Part shown: in pieces, positions 21,560 through 32,500 of the stretch
Layout of the letters: each line of letters opens with the position of its first letter
Numbering within the stretch: position 1 is the first letter of the stretch
Assembly (NCBI GenBank): GCA_963575745.1
Contig: CAUYUJ010003035.1
Coordinates: forward strand, 10,001 to 74,000
DNA length: 64,000 bases
From: Prorocentrum cordatum
Lineage: Eukaryota; Sar; Dinophyceae; Prorocentrales; Prorocentraceae
Reading direction: 5' to 3'
Made by a program: the position numbers and the translations under genes
Notes under the pieces: model-generated
What the model saw: the letters and a program-made list of their open reading frames with translations, nothing else
What the model was told of the DNA's origin: nothing
Database searches by the model: none

Positions 21560-23720
21560 AGCGTTGTCGTCGCTGTTGCCACTTTGGCTTGCAGCATTGC
21601 GATTCGGCTGTGAGCGTAGCTCCGCCCATGAGCACAAGCCTCTTGCTCCAGGTGTCCTTGCTGTCGGCATGGAGAGGTGCTGGTGCGCCCTGCTACTTTG
21701 GCTTGCATAAGGGGCTCCTTGGAGCGAGGAGGGCGAGGAGTCGGTGATCATGCCTCCTTTTTGTGGCAAGTTTCGATCGTCGCCGTACTGCCGTCGCCCA
21801 GCATACATGGCGGAGCGTTTGCCGCCTGAGCTAGTTCTGCGCATAAGCCGGAACGCCGTCAGAGCACTAGTGTTCGCGAAGCAGGCTGTCGCGGTCAAAT
21901 TCGCTCACATGGCGAAGAAGCCGATGCAGGATGGCAGTTGTGACCTCAATGGCATGAGGCAACTCGTCGCTCAGGTAGGCGCGAGTTTGTATTTCCATGT
22001 GTGCAGCATGAACCCGTTCACCGACCAAGACGCCCGTTGGCGCGTAGACTTCGTCGGCGACGTTGCAACTGTGAAGCATCGCATGGCGGGGGTGATGAGT
22101 ACGCCGGAGTGTCGAACATGGGCATCCAGGGCAATGCGCGTAGCGCAGGTTTTTGAGGCCCTCTCATTGCTCACCCTCACGTGAGCCCACTTCGTTGGAA
22201 GCAGCTTATCGGAGCGGAGCGCTCTATGTCGGCACGGCAGCGCCGAGAAATGAGTATGCTATTCGCATCGGGCGCAGTGGGCCATGAGCAGTCCTTCCTC
22301 TTCGGTGGCATCGTACTTACCCGCAAGAGCTTGCACTGAAGGAGTTGGTGTATTTCGCTGTGACGATGGCGCATCTCTCGTGCAACAATTCGGCAGGTTT
22401 GTTTGGTACTCCGCGTGGGTGCATTGGGTGAAGTGGTGAAGCTGAGTTCTAGGCGCTAGGTCTCGCTGGAATGGATGACAGGGTCTCCCAGTCCGACCAG
22501 ATGCTCATCTCGTTCGTATCTCTGCAACATCTGTGCGAAGCAGATTGGCAGTTTTTCCTCGGCGGGTGCGTTTAGAATTCCAGGCGGTCCGTGCGGAGTT
22601 GCCGAAGGAAGAGCGTTGGTGGTGCGTAGCAGTGGCGATGCTCGGGGGCCCCGACGGCGGCGGCGTGGAAACGTGGAAAGCGGCGACGACGACCACGACC
22701 ACGGTAGCGACGACGACGATGACCGCTCGACGACGTCGACGACGACGACGACGACGACCACGACCACGACGACGATGCCGTCGCCGAAGACCACGACGAT
22801 GACGACGACGACGACGACGATTCGTCGAGGAAATCGTGGAGACAACGACGACGACGACTACAACGTGAACGTGAATGGCGATGCTTTCGACGCCGACGCC
22901 ATTTCGATGACAGAGGGACCACTCCTGGTAGCGCTTTCATTCTGGAGAGCGAGCGGAACGCTCGCGGCCCTCCTTTTTGTGTCTCGATGCGGCAGGGTTG
23001 CTGAGGCAGGTGAGATCGGCCGTGACCCGTGCGAGCTCGCCGCTGTCTCTCAGGATGATGTTTCACTCCTGGCTCCCTTGGCCTCGCCGTCGTGTCAGCA
23101 TCGTTGTTGCGTTGGCCGTCCGAGGACATGCAGGCGCGGTTGTCGCCGCGGAAGGTTCCGGGGGCGCGTCGCCGACGAGCCTTTTTATGCATATTCTCGC
23201 CCTCTTGCCCAATACATGCACGCGCATTCGTGGAAAACGAACGCGCAGAACAGTCCATTCATCCCAATAGTAACACAACAGAAACACCCGACAAAGTTGG
23301 AACCGTTCGTCTCGCTGCCGAGGGCCGTCGATGGAGCGCTCGCCAGGCCTGGAAGTAAACTGCCGATGTTCTGTATACCGCGTTCGCGCGCGCTAGGCTC
23401 GTCGTGCGCCCCGCGCCGCGGTGGCTGAACTGCACCCGCCTTGTCGTTGCAGAGTAAGATAGGGAGAAGAAAAAAAGAGAAGGGAAATAATAGTTCTCAA
23501 CATATAAGATGTAAAATAGGAGCGGGGTTTCCCCGAAGGTTGCAGGCTCAAACAGGATACGGAGGGCTTCCCGAGATAATGCCAGCGTTCAGTCCTCTGT
23601 GCGTTGCAGATTTGTGTTTTGTTGTGGTCTCCCATGATGTACGGTGTGGCGGGCCACTCGTCTTTCCTCGTGTGAGGTTTTTCGGTTCCTTATTGTGCGT
23701 GCGCCGTTCGGACCGCTCAT
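21560..23720 (+). pseudogene. Copy B of the tandem helicase segment, internally deleted
   Basis: The start matches copy C: the same ATGGAGAGGTGC start context occurs at 21669, but the frame hits a TAA after 13 codons (21708-21710). A second open stretch, 21744-22184, encodes YCRRPAYMAERLPPEL and MRQLVAQVGA, which parallel YRRRPADIADCLPPHL and MKKLVAQLGA of the intact protein. It then skips to a counterpart of the C-terminal GHEQSFLFGGIV (about 22280), so about 2.6 kb equivalent to 25650-28295, with all helicase motifs, is gone. A GAC tract and the 3' module follow as in copy C, and homology continues into the downstream TGTGAG array. Confidence 0.75.
22660..22860. repeat. GAC/ACG trinucleotide tract in copy B
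   Basis: Degenerate (GAC)n at the same relative place as the tract at 28770-28985 in copy C, so the tract was already part of the duplicated unit. Confidence 0.85.
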
Positions 23721-24180
23721 GATGTGAGTCGTTTGAGCATTTCGTCTTCGTGTGCTCCGTTCGGGCTCCTTTGTAGGCGTGAGTCGCTTGGGCATCTGTG
23801 GTGTGAATCGTTCGGGCTCCCCGTCCTGGTGTGATTCGTTGGGGGGCTTTCCTGCGTGTGAGACGGTCGGGTTCGTCGTGGTGTGCGTTCTTCGGGCCAC
23901 TCGTCCTGGCGTGAGTCGCTCGGGCCCCTCCTTGTGTGTGAGTTCTCCGGGTTCGTCGTGGTGTGTGTCGTCGGAGCCCTTCGTCCTGCTGTGAGTCGTT
24001 CGGGCCGTTCTTTGTCTGTTCGTCGTTCGGGCGTTTCGTGGTAGGAGAAACATTTGGGATCTTCCTGGTGTGCGTCGTTCGGGGGCTTTCGTTCTGGTGT
24101 GAGTCGTGTGAGTCGTTCGGGCCTCTCCTTGTGTGTGGGTCGTTGGGGTTCCTGGAGGGCTCAGCTGTTCGGGTACCTCG
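23700..24180. repeat. TGTGAGTCGTTCGGGC array 3
   Basis: A more diverged array of the same core between copies B and C. Confidence 0.85.
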
Positions 24181-24445
24181 CCACCGTCTCGTACCCTTGC
24201 CAGTGAGCCCCATGCGTCTCCATGTTCGGTGAATTGCCGAGATTGCGTCGCATTTGCGTGAGGTCCTGGGAGGGTCCGAAGATGTGTCTTGGGAGCATGA
24301 AAGGCCTCATGAGTGGCCGACATCCACAGTTGCTCTACAATTGTAGTCGCTGTTGCTATTCTGGCTCACAGCGCTGCGGTGTGGTTGTGAGCTTAGCTCC
24401 GCCTATCAGCAACCTTTTCTGCCGTTCAGCTTTCTTGCCGTCGGC

Positions 24446-27211
24446 ATGGAGAGGTGCCCGTGCGCCCTTGTAACTTTGTTAGCAACTGGGGCTCCTTGGA
24501 GCGAGCAGGAGGAAGGCAAGGACTTCGAGGAGTTCATGGTGAACACGTTTGGAGCATCGCTCCCTGATGGCGTTCCGTCGGGAAGTCAAGATGCGGAATT
24601 TAGCTGCGCTCATCCGGCTCGGAACGGGTCGAATTGTTTGCTCAAGGGTCGTGCCGCCTGCCAATTTCCAGATGCAGTAGAGACTCCGCGTGTCATTCTC
24701 GCAGTTCGTGGTGCATGGTTGCCGCGTGTCGAGGCTGGCGTCATCCACAGTGCATTGCCTGGGGCGCACTTGTTGAAGATTTGGGTGGCAGTACGTGCCG
24801 AGGAGGAGGAGGTGGTCATTCCTGTTGCTTTTGGCAACGACCGAGCGTCGCCATATCGTCGTCGCCCAGCAGACATTGCGGATTGTCTACCGCCACATCT
24901 AGTTCGTGCAATCCAAGTGCACGCCGTGAGAGCCATAGAGATCGCGGAGGAGGGCCTCGCGCAGAAGTACGCTCACTTTGCCAAGAGGCCGAGGCACGGT
25001 GGCTTCGGTGAGGCGAACTGCATGAAGAAACTCGTCGCACAGTTAGGTGCGAGAGAGCCCCCCCCTCCCGAGCAACCCAGCACTTCCTGGGAAGCTTGCG
25101 GCGACACTGTTTTTGCGCCCGCAGATATCGTGGCTCGGGGGTGCAGTTGCGCCCGATTGGTGAAGTTCGCCGTGCACATGTCCGTGGACTGTTGTGGCTT
25201 GGGGCCCAGCAGCGTCGCTCGCAAGACCAGGTTCAACCTCGAGTCTGAGCTCGTGCCAGCCTTGCTGCATGCTGCGAAGGGCAAGTTGCTGTGCGAATTC
25301 CGGGCGGGGTCTGTTCGCAACGAAGATGTGGTGCGTCTGAAGGTTCACGACGACAATCTCGGTAGTGCTACCATCGTGTGCAACATGCGCACGTACACTG
25401 ACAGGGATGCTAGTTGGCGCGTAGATTCCGACGGCGATTTCGCAACCGACAAGCATCGCATATTGTGGATGGTAAGTGCGCGCGTATTGTCCCAGATGGG
25501 CATCCAGGACAATGCGCTTAGCGCAGGCTGTCGAGACATTCGCATTGCTAGCCTGCACGTTAGCCCAGATATCTTGGACACCGCCTATCGGAGCGGAGTG
25601 CTTCATGTCGTGACGGCTGCGCCGAAGAAAGATTACGCTACTCGCATTTCTCTGGAGCCAGAGGTGGCTGAAGAGGGAGAGTATCTCGGCGTTCTCCTGG
25701 AATGGGTTGGTAATCGACTATACCAGCACGATGCTCTTGTCCGCAGCGCTACTGTGGAGAATACTTTGGGCCTCGGCGCTTTGCGGGCGGCGTTTTCCAT
25801 CATGCAACCTGGGTCTGCCCCGACAGTCGCAGTTGGGAATGTGCTTCAGAACAGAGTGTCTCCATCGTCTCCTTTCATGGAGTCGGTATTGCGCAGGCGC
25901 TGCATTCAGTTGTCGAGCGATCAGAAGCGTTGCTTGGAGATCATCAACGCCTCGGACAATCATCACCTCATGATCCAGGCTTTTGCAGGTACTTGGAAGT
26001 CGCTACTGCTGGCTTTGCTGGTGGAGACAGCGTTGCAGCACGTCAACAAACAAAATGGCGCAGTGGTGATCGTGACTCCTTCGCGCAATTTGCGTGACTC
26101 CATATTACAAGGTCCAGATTTCTTCAACAAGGTGTTTGTGGCTTCTGATTTCGGGCCCCGAGTTATTTGGCTTGGTCGGCCTTCAGATGCCCCTGCGGCG
26201 TTGAACACATGGGAAAATAAGTTTGCGGATTTGGTGTATGATCAGCTGCAGTTCCTGCGGTCACAGGTGCAAGAGCTGGAAGTCTTTCAGTTACGTCCTG
26301 CTTATGGGAGGCTCATGGAGTTCCGCATGTCTCGGGAAGACTTGCCAGCGGCCGCGTCCAAGGTGATTGGGGACGCGGAGTTCGCGGCGTTGGAGGTGTT
26401 CCGCGACCTTGCTCGCCAACACATGCGACAGATTTTCGCCATCAAGCGGAGAAGGGCGGAGCTCTGGGATAACTTCATCAAAGAAGGCACCAACGGTTAC
26501 CTCATCGCGTCCACAATGGATTCTTTCGTCAAGTGGCGGGCGGGAGCCATCAAGGGCTACCTGAACCGTTTGTTGAATCGCCTGGACATCGGCCTGTTCT
26601 GCATGGAAGAGTTTGGGTCCTACGACGTTTCCCAAGTTGTGGCTGCTTTGGCGAACGTGTCGGTACAGACACTGCTCATTGTGGGGGATCAGAATCAGAG
26701 AGTGGAGAATTTCGGTGGCCGACGTGCCCGCTCCACCGTCAGTTCTGACAGCCCGGAAGGCGTGTTGCCCTTCGCGCCGCGTGGCCTGGAAGGTGATGGC
26801 GAGGATTACACCGCGTCGGCAGTGAGCGTAGCTCAGCCCACGCAGTCCGCTCCGACAGGAAGCGTTGCCGTCCCTGAGGCCCGTCCGTGGTATGAATGGT
26901 GCCTGAAGGCCGAGAATGCAGTTCTCGACGTTTGCAAAAGGTGCGGCGAGGATGTGTGCAACTACGTGGCGTACTGTTTTGAGTTCGCCAGCACTTTTGC
27001 TTCCGACGCCGCTGTCGCTCGTGATATTAAATTGCAGCACGTATTCTACGACGGCGGCCTGTGGTGGAGGAGTCCAGTGCGGGGCAGTGATGAAGTCGGC
27101 TGGCGCCCCCTCTTGTTCGAATGTTTATGTCGCGCCGTTGCCGCATATTTGTGTGAATATCGTGATCTTCAGGGGGGGGGGGGCAAGCTTTCCCACGACC
27201 CACGGTGCTGA
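24446..27211 (+). CDS. SF1-type helicase-like protein, N-terminal part
   Basis: 921 aa from the first in-frame ATG (MERCPCALV); the same ATG context is kept in copy B. SF1 helicase motifs appear in order: DQKRCLEII (Q-like), a P-loop AGTWKS at residues 514-519, motif Ia GAVVIVTPSRN (about 539-548), a motif II-like CMEEF (about 719-723) and motif III VGDQNQR (about 746-752). In the P-loop the second Gly is replaced by Trp, and motif II has Glu for the usual Asp, so ATPase activity is doubtful. The N-terminal 500 residues are not recognised. The frame ends 28 nt after a run of 12 G (27172-27183). The next ORF holds a motif VI-like segment, so both are probably one gene split by a frameshift. 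Confidence 0.6.
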   Translation: MERCPCALVTLLATGAPWSEQEEGKDFEEFMVNTFGASLPDGVPSGSQDAEFSCAHPARNGSNCLLKGRAACQFPDAVETPRVILAVRGAWLPRVEAGVIHSALPGAHLLKIWVAVRAEEEEVVIPVAFGNDRASPYRRRPADIADCLPPHLVRAIQVHAVRAIEIAEEGLAQKYAHFAKRPRHGGFGEANCMKKLVAQLGAREPPPPEQPSTSWEACGDTVFAPADIVARGCSCARLVKFAVHMSVDCCGLGPSSVARKTRFNLESELVPALLHAAKGKLLCEFRAGSVRNEDVVRLKVHDDNLGSATIVCNMRTYTDRDASWRVDSDGDFATDKHRILWMVSARVLSQMGIQDNALSAGCRDIRIASLHVSPDILDTAYRSGVLHVVTAAPKKDYATRISLEPEVAEEGEYLGVLLEWVGNRLYQHDALVRSATVENTLGLGALRAAFSIMQPGSAPTVAVGNVLQNRVSPSSPFMESVLRRRCIQLSSDQKRCLEIINASDNHHLMIQAFAGTWKSLLLALLVETALQHVNKQNGAVVIVTPSRNLRDSILQGPDFFNKVFVASDFGPRVIWLGRPSDAPAALNTWENKFADLVYDQLQFLRSQVQELEVFQLRPAYGRLMEFRMSREDLPAAASKVIGDAEFAALEVFRDLARQHMRQIFAIKRRRAELWDNFIKEGTNGYLIASTMDSFVKWRAGAIKGYLNRLLNRLDIGLFCMEEFGSYDVSQVVAALANVSVQTLLIVGDQNQRVENFGGRRARSTVSSDSPEGVLPFAPRGLEGDGEDYTASAVSVAQPTQSAPTGSVAVPEARPWYEWCLKAENAVLDVCKRCGEDVCNYVAYCFEFASTFASDAAVARDIKLQHVFYDGGLWWRSPVRGSDEVGWRPLLFECLCRAVAAYLCEYRDLQGGGGKLSHDPRC

Positions 27212-27216
27212 TCATC

Positions 27217-28713
27217 ATGCCTCTGAGCAGGTCAGCAATCCCGCTGTGTTGCTTGATGCAAGCTGTTTTCGATGACTCAGCTGTGGGCCCAGGGGTCGTG
27301 CAAGTGTCGCTCCCTTTGAATGTGAGGGGGGAGAGCGTCCCTATAGTTCACTGCGTACGGCATCGTCGCACAGTGCGTGCTGAGGACCAATACTCTGGTA
27401 CGCGAAGGAACTTGAACCAAGAGTACATCAACTTGACGCGCGGGGTGATGAAGACTTGCATGTGGGTCGAGGTACAACCCTTCGGGCATCCAGGAAAGCC
27501 CCGCGAGGCTCGCCATGAGTATGTCGGCGGAGGGTCGAATGACGAGTTTTGCTCCGAGTACGCGAAGCGCAGGAACGCATATATCTGGCGCAACCTGCCG
27601 TGGGGCCTTCTCGAAGAACGCTCGAATATAGAAGTGTCGTATCACGACTGCTTTGGGGTGCATCTTCTGCCTGATGCTGTTCGTCGTGTGCAGGATATCG
27701 CTAATGATGTGTGGTGGAAGCTGGAATGGAAGCAGGTTCCCAACTTGCCAACTCTCGGCCAGGGACGCAGCGACTACAAATCCTTCGATGACGTCCTAGC
27801 GCAAGCTGCTGGCGCAGGCACTTCTCTGGCGCAATTCGCGCGCGCGCCTACCAGGTCGCTGCGGGAGTTGGGCCATGGAGCGGCAGCCGAGCGATGGAAC
27901 GTGCAGGATATGCACGACAAGGTGAAGTGCGACGTGGACGTGCTGAATTGGATGCCCGCCTTGAGGTTCGGCCATTTGTTGCTGCCGTGCGCCACCGCAG
28001 AGGTGAGCTCCGAAGAGAGCAAAGGCGTGACGCGCCTCTGCTTTCCATTTCTTCATGCTCACGCTGGTTTGGAGGTCGAGAGTGCTATAACAGGACTTTG
28101 CAGCCTGGCGTGGTTTCTGTCGTTCGTGCTGGAGAGTGATCTCGTGTTGCATGCGCGGGTGAGCAGACAACTACATAAAATGCGGGTCATAGAGGACGAT
28201 GGGGACCTGTGGTTCAACAAAGCCTGCCAGTCCGGACGCATAGCCACAGCCATCAAGGACAAGGGCGAGAGCGTCGTCTACATGTATGTTGGCGGCGGGG
28301 CAGTGGACCACGAACAGTCCTTCCTCTTGGGCGGCATCGTAGTTATTTGCAAGAGCTGGAAGTGGGCGGCTTTGGTGTACTCAGCGGTGAGAATTGCAGG
28401 TCTCGCGTGCAACAATTCAGTAGGCCCCTTGGAGTCCGCGTTGGTGATTTGCGACGAGACCGAAGCAAGTGAGACGTCCTCTGAGCTCACGCCTGCGACG
28501 CCATCACACGTTGATGAGTTTCGCCAACTGACAGAGGAGACGTGGGTCTCTGTTGGTAATGTGCGTGACGTTTTCACGGCCGCTGTCGAAGCGGAGGGGC
28601 GCACTGGGATGAAACAAAGGTCTACGCACGCCGACTTAGTAGGTATCGGGTTAGTATCTCTGCTCGACTCTTTTGAAGAAGGTGTGAAGGCTTTGCTCAA
28701 CATGAGCGCTTAG
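27217..28713 (+). CDS. SF1-type helicase-like protein, C-terminal part
   Basis: 498 aa from the first ATG. The frame is open upstream of that ATG through the G-run, so this ATG may not be a true start. NLNQEYINLTRG (residues 65-76) resembles SF1 motif VI (ALTRA), and VPIVHCVRHRR about 40 residues earlier could be motif V. Downstream are an unrecognised region and GGAVDHEQSFLLGGIVV, which is conserved in truncated copy B. Reading the upstream ORF into this one needs two fewer or one more G in the run. The fused product would be about 1,420 aa. No domain is recognised in the last 250 residues. Confidence 0.5.
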   Translation: MPLSRSAIPLCCLMQAVFDDSAVGPGVVQVSLPLNVRGESVPIVHCVRHRRTVRAEDQYSGTRRNLNQEYINLTRGVMKTCMWVEVQPFGHPGKPREARHEYVGGGSNDEFCSEYAKRRNAYIWRNLPWGLLEERSNIEVSYHDCFGVHLLPDAVRRVQDIANDVWWKLEWKQVPNLPTLGQGRSDYKSFDDVLAQAAGAGTSLAQFARAPTRSLRELGHGAAAERWNVQDMHDKVKCDVDVLNWMPALRFGHLLLPCATAEVSSEESKGVTRLCFPFLHAHAGLEVESAITGLCSLAWFLSFVLESDLVLHARVSRQLHKMRVIEDDGDLWFNKACQSGRIATAIKDKGESVVYMYVGGGAVDHEQSFLLGGIVVICKSWKWAALVYSAVRIAGLACNNSVGPLESALVICDETEASETSSELTPATPSHVDEFRQLTEETWVSVGNVRDVFTAAVEAEGRTGMKQRSTHADLVGIGLVSLLDSFEEGVKALLNMSA

Positions 28714-28769
28714 ATGCCCGGTCTTTCTGTTGCGGGAGCTGTTGTGGTGCGTGGCAGTGATACTCGGTG

Positions 28770-28985
28770 GAGGACGCCGACGGCGACGACGTTGAAAACG
28801 TCGAAAGCGACAACGACGATCACGACCACGACGACGACGCTGACGATGACCGCCCGACGACGACGACAATGACGATGAGGACGACGACGACGACGACGAC
28901 GCCGACGCGGAGTACGACGACGACGACGGCGCCGACCCGACGACGACGTCGTCTAGACAACGACGACGACGACAACGACATCGAG
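28770..28985. repeat. ACG/GAC trinucleotide tract in copy C
   Basis: Degenerate (ACG)n just after the ORF2 stop, the counterpart of 22660-22860. Confidence 0.85.
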
Positions 28986-29719
28986 GACGTGAATGGCGAC
29001 GCCGACGACGCCGACGCCACGGCGACTACAGGAGGCGCGCTCCTCGTAGCTTCTTCACTCTGGAGACCGAGCGGAACGCTCGCGCTCATATTTGTTTTTC
29101 TCTCGCTGTGGCACCGTTGCTGGAGTAGTTGACATCGTCCATCATGTTGATTGCTTCGACATTTTTTCTCGCGATGCATTTTGCACCCCCTCGCCCATTG
29201 GCCCCGCTTTCGTGGCAGCAGCGATCTTTCGGCCAAAGCCCGAGGACATGCAGACACGGTTGCCGCCGCGGCATGCCCCAGACACGCGCCACTGTCGAGC
29301 TTTTATTTTGACGTGTGCGCTCTTTTTAACCAAATTTGGGTGGTCTACTCTGTGCAGCACCCCTGTGTACTTACATGCAAAACGCAGTCGCAAAACACAC
29401 GCACATACACACTGACAAATAAACATACACACGCGGACAGTGTGTGAAGTTTTCCCCTCGCTGCCAAATGTGTGAGAGATCAGGTGTTTTTTTCCTTGGA
29501 CGTCGATCGGGCCCTCGCCAGGCCTGGAAGTCGAACGTCCGATGATTGGTCCACTGGCTGAACTGCACCCGCCTTTGCCCCTGGAAGAACAGGAAAAAAG
29601 CATGGAGAAGGCCTCCCCTAAGCTTGCAGGGTTAGAGTGCCCAATGGATTGCCCCCAGAGACCATGCACCAGTTCGGTTCTGTGTGCGTTGCAGCTATGT
29701 GACTCGTTCTGGCTTCTCG

Positions 29720-30265
29720 TGATGTGAGTCGATGTGGCCACTCGTTTTCCTTGTGTGAGGTTTCGGGCTCCTCATTGTGTGTCAGTCGTTCGTGTCTTTC
29801 GTGGTGTTCGCCGTTCGGGCTTCTTTTTCCTGTGTGCGTCGTTGGGGCCTCTCCTTCTGTGTGAGTCGTTCGGGCTCCTCACCGTGTAAGTCGTTCGGGC
29901 TCCTCGTGGTGTGACTGGGTCGGGCGCCTCGTCCTGGTGTGAGTCGTTCGAGGCCCGCGTCGTGGTGCGAGTCGTTCGGGCTCCTCGTGGTGTGAATGGG
30001 TCGGGCGCCTCGTCCTGGTATGAGTCGTTCGGGCTCCTCCTTGTGGTGTGAGTCGTTCGGGCTCTTCGTGGTGTGAGTCGTTCGGGCCCCTCCTCCTGGT
30101 GTGAGTAGTTCGGGTCCCCCCTCCTGGACAGAGTCGTTCGGGCCCCTCCTCGATGTGTGAGTCGTTCGGCGAGGGGCCCGAACGACTCACACAAGGAAGA
30201 GCCCGAACGACTCACACCAGGGCGAGGGGCCCCAACGACGCACACCACATGCATTCTGGTCCAGG
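29720..30265. repeat. TGTGAGTCGTTCGGGC array 4 with inversion
   Basis: Forward units run to about 30172. The array then flips: GCCCGAACGACTCACAC units continue to about 30215. The junction at 30153-30200 is a palindrome of two head-to-head units. Confidence 0.9.
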
Positions 30266-30384
30266 ACGTCGCCGTCGTGTGAGTCGACAGAGTCGGTTAC
30301 GTGTAAGACTGGTGAACGACCGCCTTCTGTCTTGCCTCCCATCGCCTTCTCTCCCTCCTCCTCTTCCTCCTCTTCGGCTCCTAG

Positions 30385-31015
<631 letters not shown>

Positions 31016-31084
31016 AGTACAACGAGTATGAGTAATAGTAGAAGTACAAGTAGTAGTAACCGTAGGGGAAAGGGTAGTAGTATA

Positions 31085-31780
31085 TGTCTTTTGGAAGCTG
31101 CTCGGAGGCCTCTTGGGGCGTCTTCGGCGCCTCTTGGCGCATCTTGGGGACCTCTTGGGGGCATCTGTGGGACCTCCTGGAGGCGTCGTGGTGCCTCCTG
31201 GGGATCTCTTGTGGCCCATCTGGGGACCTCTTGGGGCCATATGGTGGACCTCTGGGGGCCCTCTTGGGGGGCATGTCTGGGCGCTGCCCGTCCTCCTGGT
31301 GTGACTCGTTCGGGCTCCTCGTGGTGTGAGTCGTTCGAGGCCCGCGTCGTGGTGTGAGTCGTTCGGGCTCCTCGTGGTGTGAATGGGTCGCGCGCCTCGT
31401 CCTGGTAGGAGTCGGTCGGGGTCTTCCTTCTGGCGTGAGTCGTTCGGGTTCTTCGTGGTATGAGTCGTTCGGGCCCCTCGTCCTGGTGTGAGTCGTTCGG
31501 GCTCCTCGTGGGGCCTCTTGGCGGCCTCTTGGTGCCTCTTGGGGCCTCTTGGGGGCCTCTTGGGGGCCTCTTGGGGGCCTCTTGGGGGCCTCCTGGGGCC
31601 TCTGGGGGCCTCTTGGGGGCCTCTTGGGGGCCTCTTGGGGGCCTCTTGGGGGCCTCTTGGGGGACTCTTGGGAGGCTCCTGGGGGCCTCTTGGGGCCATC
31701 TTGGGGCTTCTTGCGACCTCCTCAGAAGCGCAAAGAAGCGCTGCCCCCTGAGAAGGACAAAATGAGCCCAAAACCATAGT
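31085..31780. repeat. GGGGCCTCTTGG arrays interrupted by TGTGAG array 5
   Basis: Order: GGGGCCTCTTGG units (31095-31280), TGTGAGTCGTTCGGGC units (31290-31510), then GGGGCCTCTTGG units again (31505-31720) and the CTGCCCCCTGAGAAGG tail (31738-31760). The same array-array-tail order is seen at 19490-20175. Confidence 0.85.
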
Positions 31781-31784
31781 AAAA

Positions 31785-32000
31785 TCAATGATTTTGCTAT
31801 GAAGGAAGATGAGCGCGGCCCCCTCGGGAGGCCAAAATGGGGCCAAAACTCTCGTAAAAACAATGATTTTTGGCTTCACAGAAGAGGAGGGGGCTACAAG
31901 AGGGTCCCCCCGTCGGGGCCAGAATCCTCGTGAGGGTTGTCGTTTTTTGGCCCTCCCAGGCGTCGAAAAAGACCCCCCTGACCACCCGCGGGACTCCCTC
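31785..32000. other. No gene recognised
   Basis: Unique sequence with three ATGATTTT(G/T)-type repeats near 31787 and 31862. No gene is seen. Confidence 0.4.
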
Positions 32001-32001
32001 T

Positions 32002-32130
32002 CCAGGCCCAGGGGGAGAGGGTAGGGGGAGGGGTAAACCCCTCCCCGAAGGGGAAGAAGGGGAGTTGGGGGGTTGAGAACAGAGAGAGCTCGCTAAACCA
32101 CTCACGCCCAAAGGGCTGGTGGGATTCCAA
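32002..32130. repeat. CCAGGCCCAGGGGGAG element, locus 1
   Basis: The block from CCAGGCCCAGGGGGAG through CTCGCTAAACCACTCACGCCC to GGTGGGATT matches 33748-33870 closely, differing in G-run lengths. Confidence 0.8.
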
Positions 32131-32500
32131 TCCATTGCGGCTGTTAGCTGCACCCTACCAGAAAACTGACACACTGCAGGCGGAGTTTCCCCCCTTCCGT
32201 CCTGCGGTTGACGTTTGGTTCCGACTGAGCAGCGTGGTGACTCAGGTTGCCCGATGCCAGCGCAGCAATATGTCTCAGGCGAATCCAATCCCAATCGTTA
32301 TGCGGCTGTGAGCTGCGCCCTACCAGAGCACACGGCGTTCTCCAACGTTCCCACTTATTCCCCCACTTCGCTTTCGGTATACAGCGGGATCTGGATACCC
32401 TTCCCGCTGCCGCTCCCAGGCCAGTAACCAACTTGTTAAGTGGGCTGCAGGTCTCAGGCGATGACACTCCCTCCGCACAGAGAGTGCGCGCCTGACGTGC
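32130..32500. repeat. CAGCAATATGTCTCAGGCGA repeat, locus 2
   Basis: Contains CCGACTGAGCAGCGTGG and CGCAGCAATATGTCTCAGGCG, as at 16710-16860, plus an internal duplication of a TGCGGCTGTNAGCTGCNCCCTACCAGA block (32137-32165 and 32300-32330). Confidence 0.75.

Larger units (their letters stand above)
24330..29800 (+). other. Copy C of the tandem segment, full length
   Basis: This is the only copy with both long ORFs. The order is: 5' module (TGTAGTCGCTGTTGCTATT and GTTGTGAGCTTAGCTCCGCC), ORF1, ORF2, an ACG tract, the 3' module (GAGGACATGCAGACACGG), then CTGGCTGAACTGCACCCGCC (about 29557) as in copy B (about 23423), then an array. I found no terminal repeats or target-site duplication. Tandem segmental duplication explains the layout at least as well as transposition. 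Confidence 0.65.
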
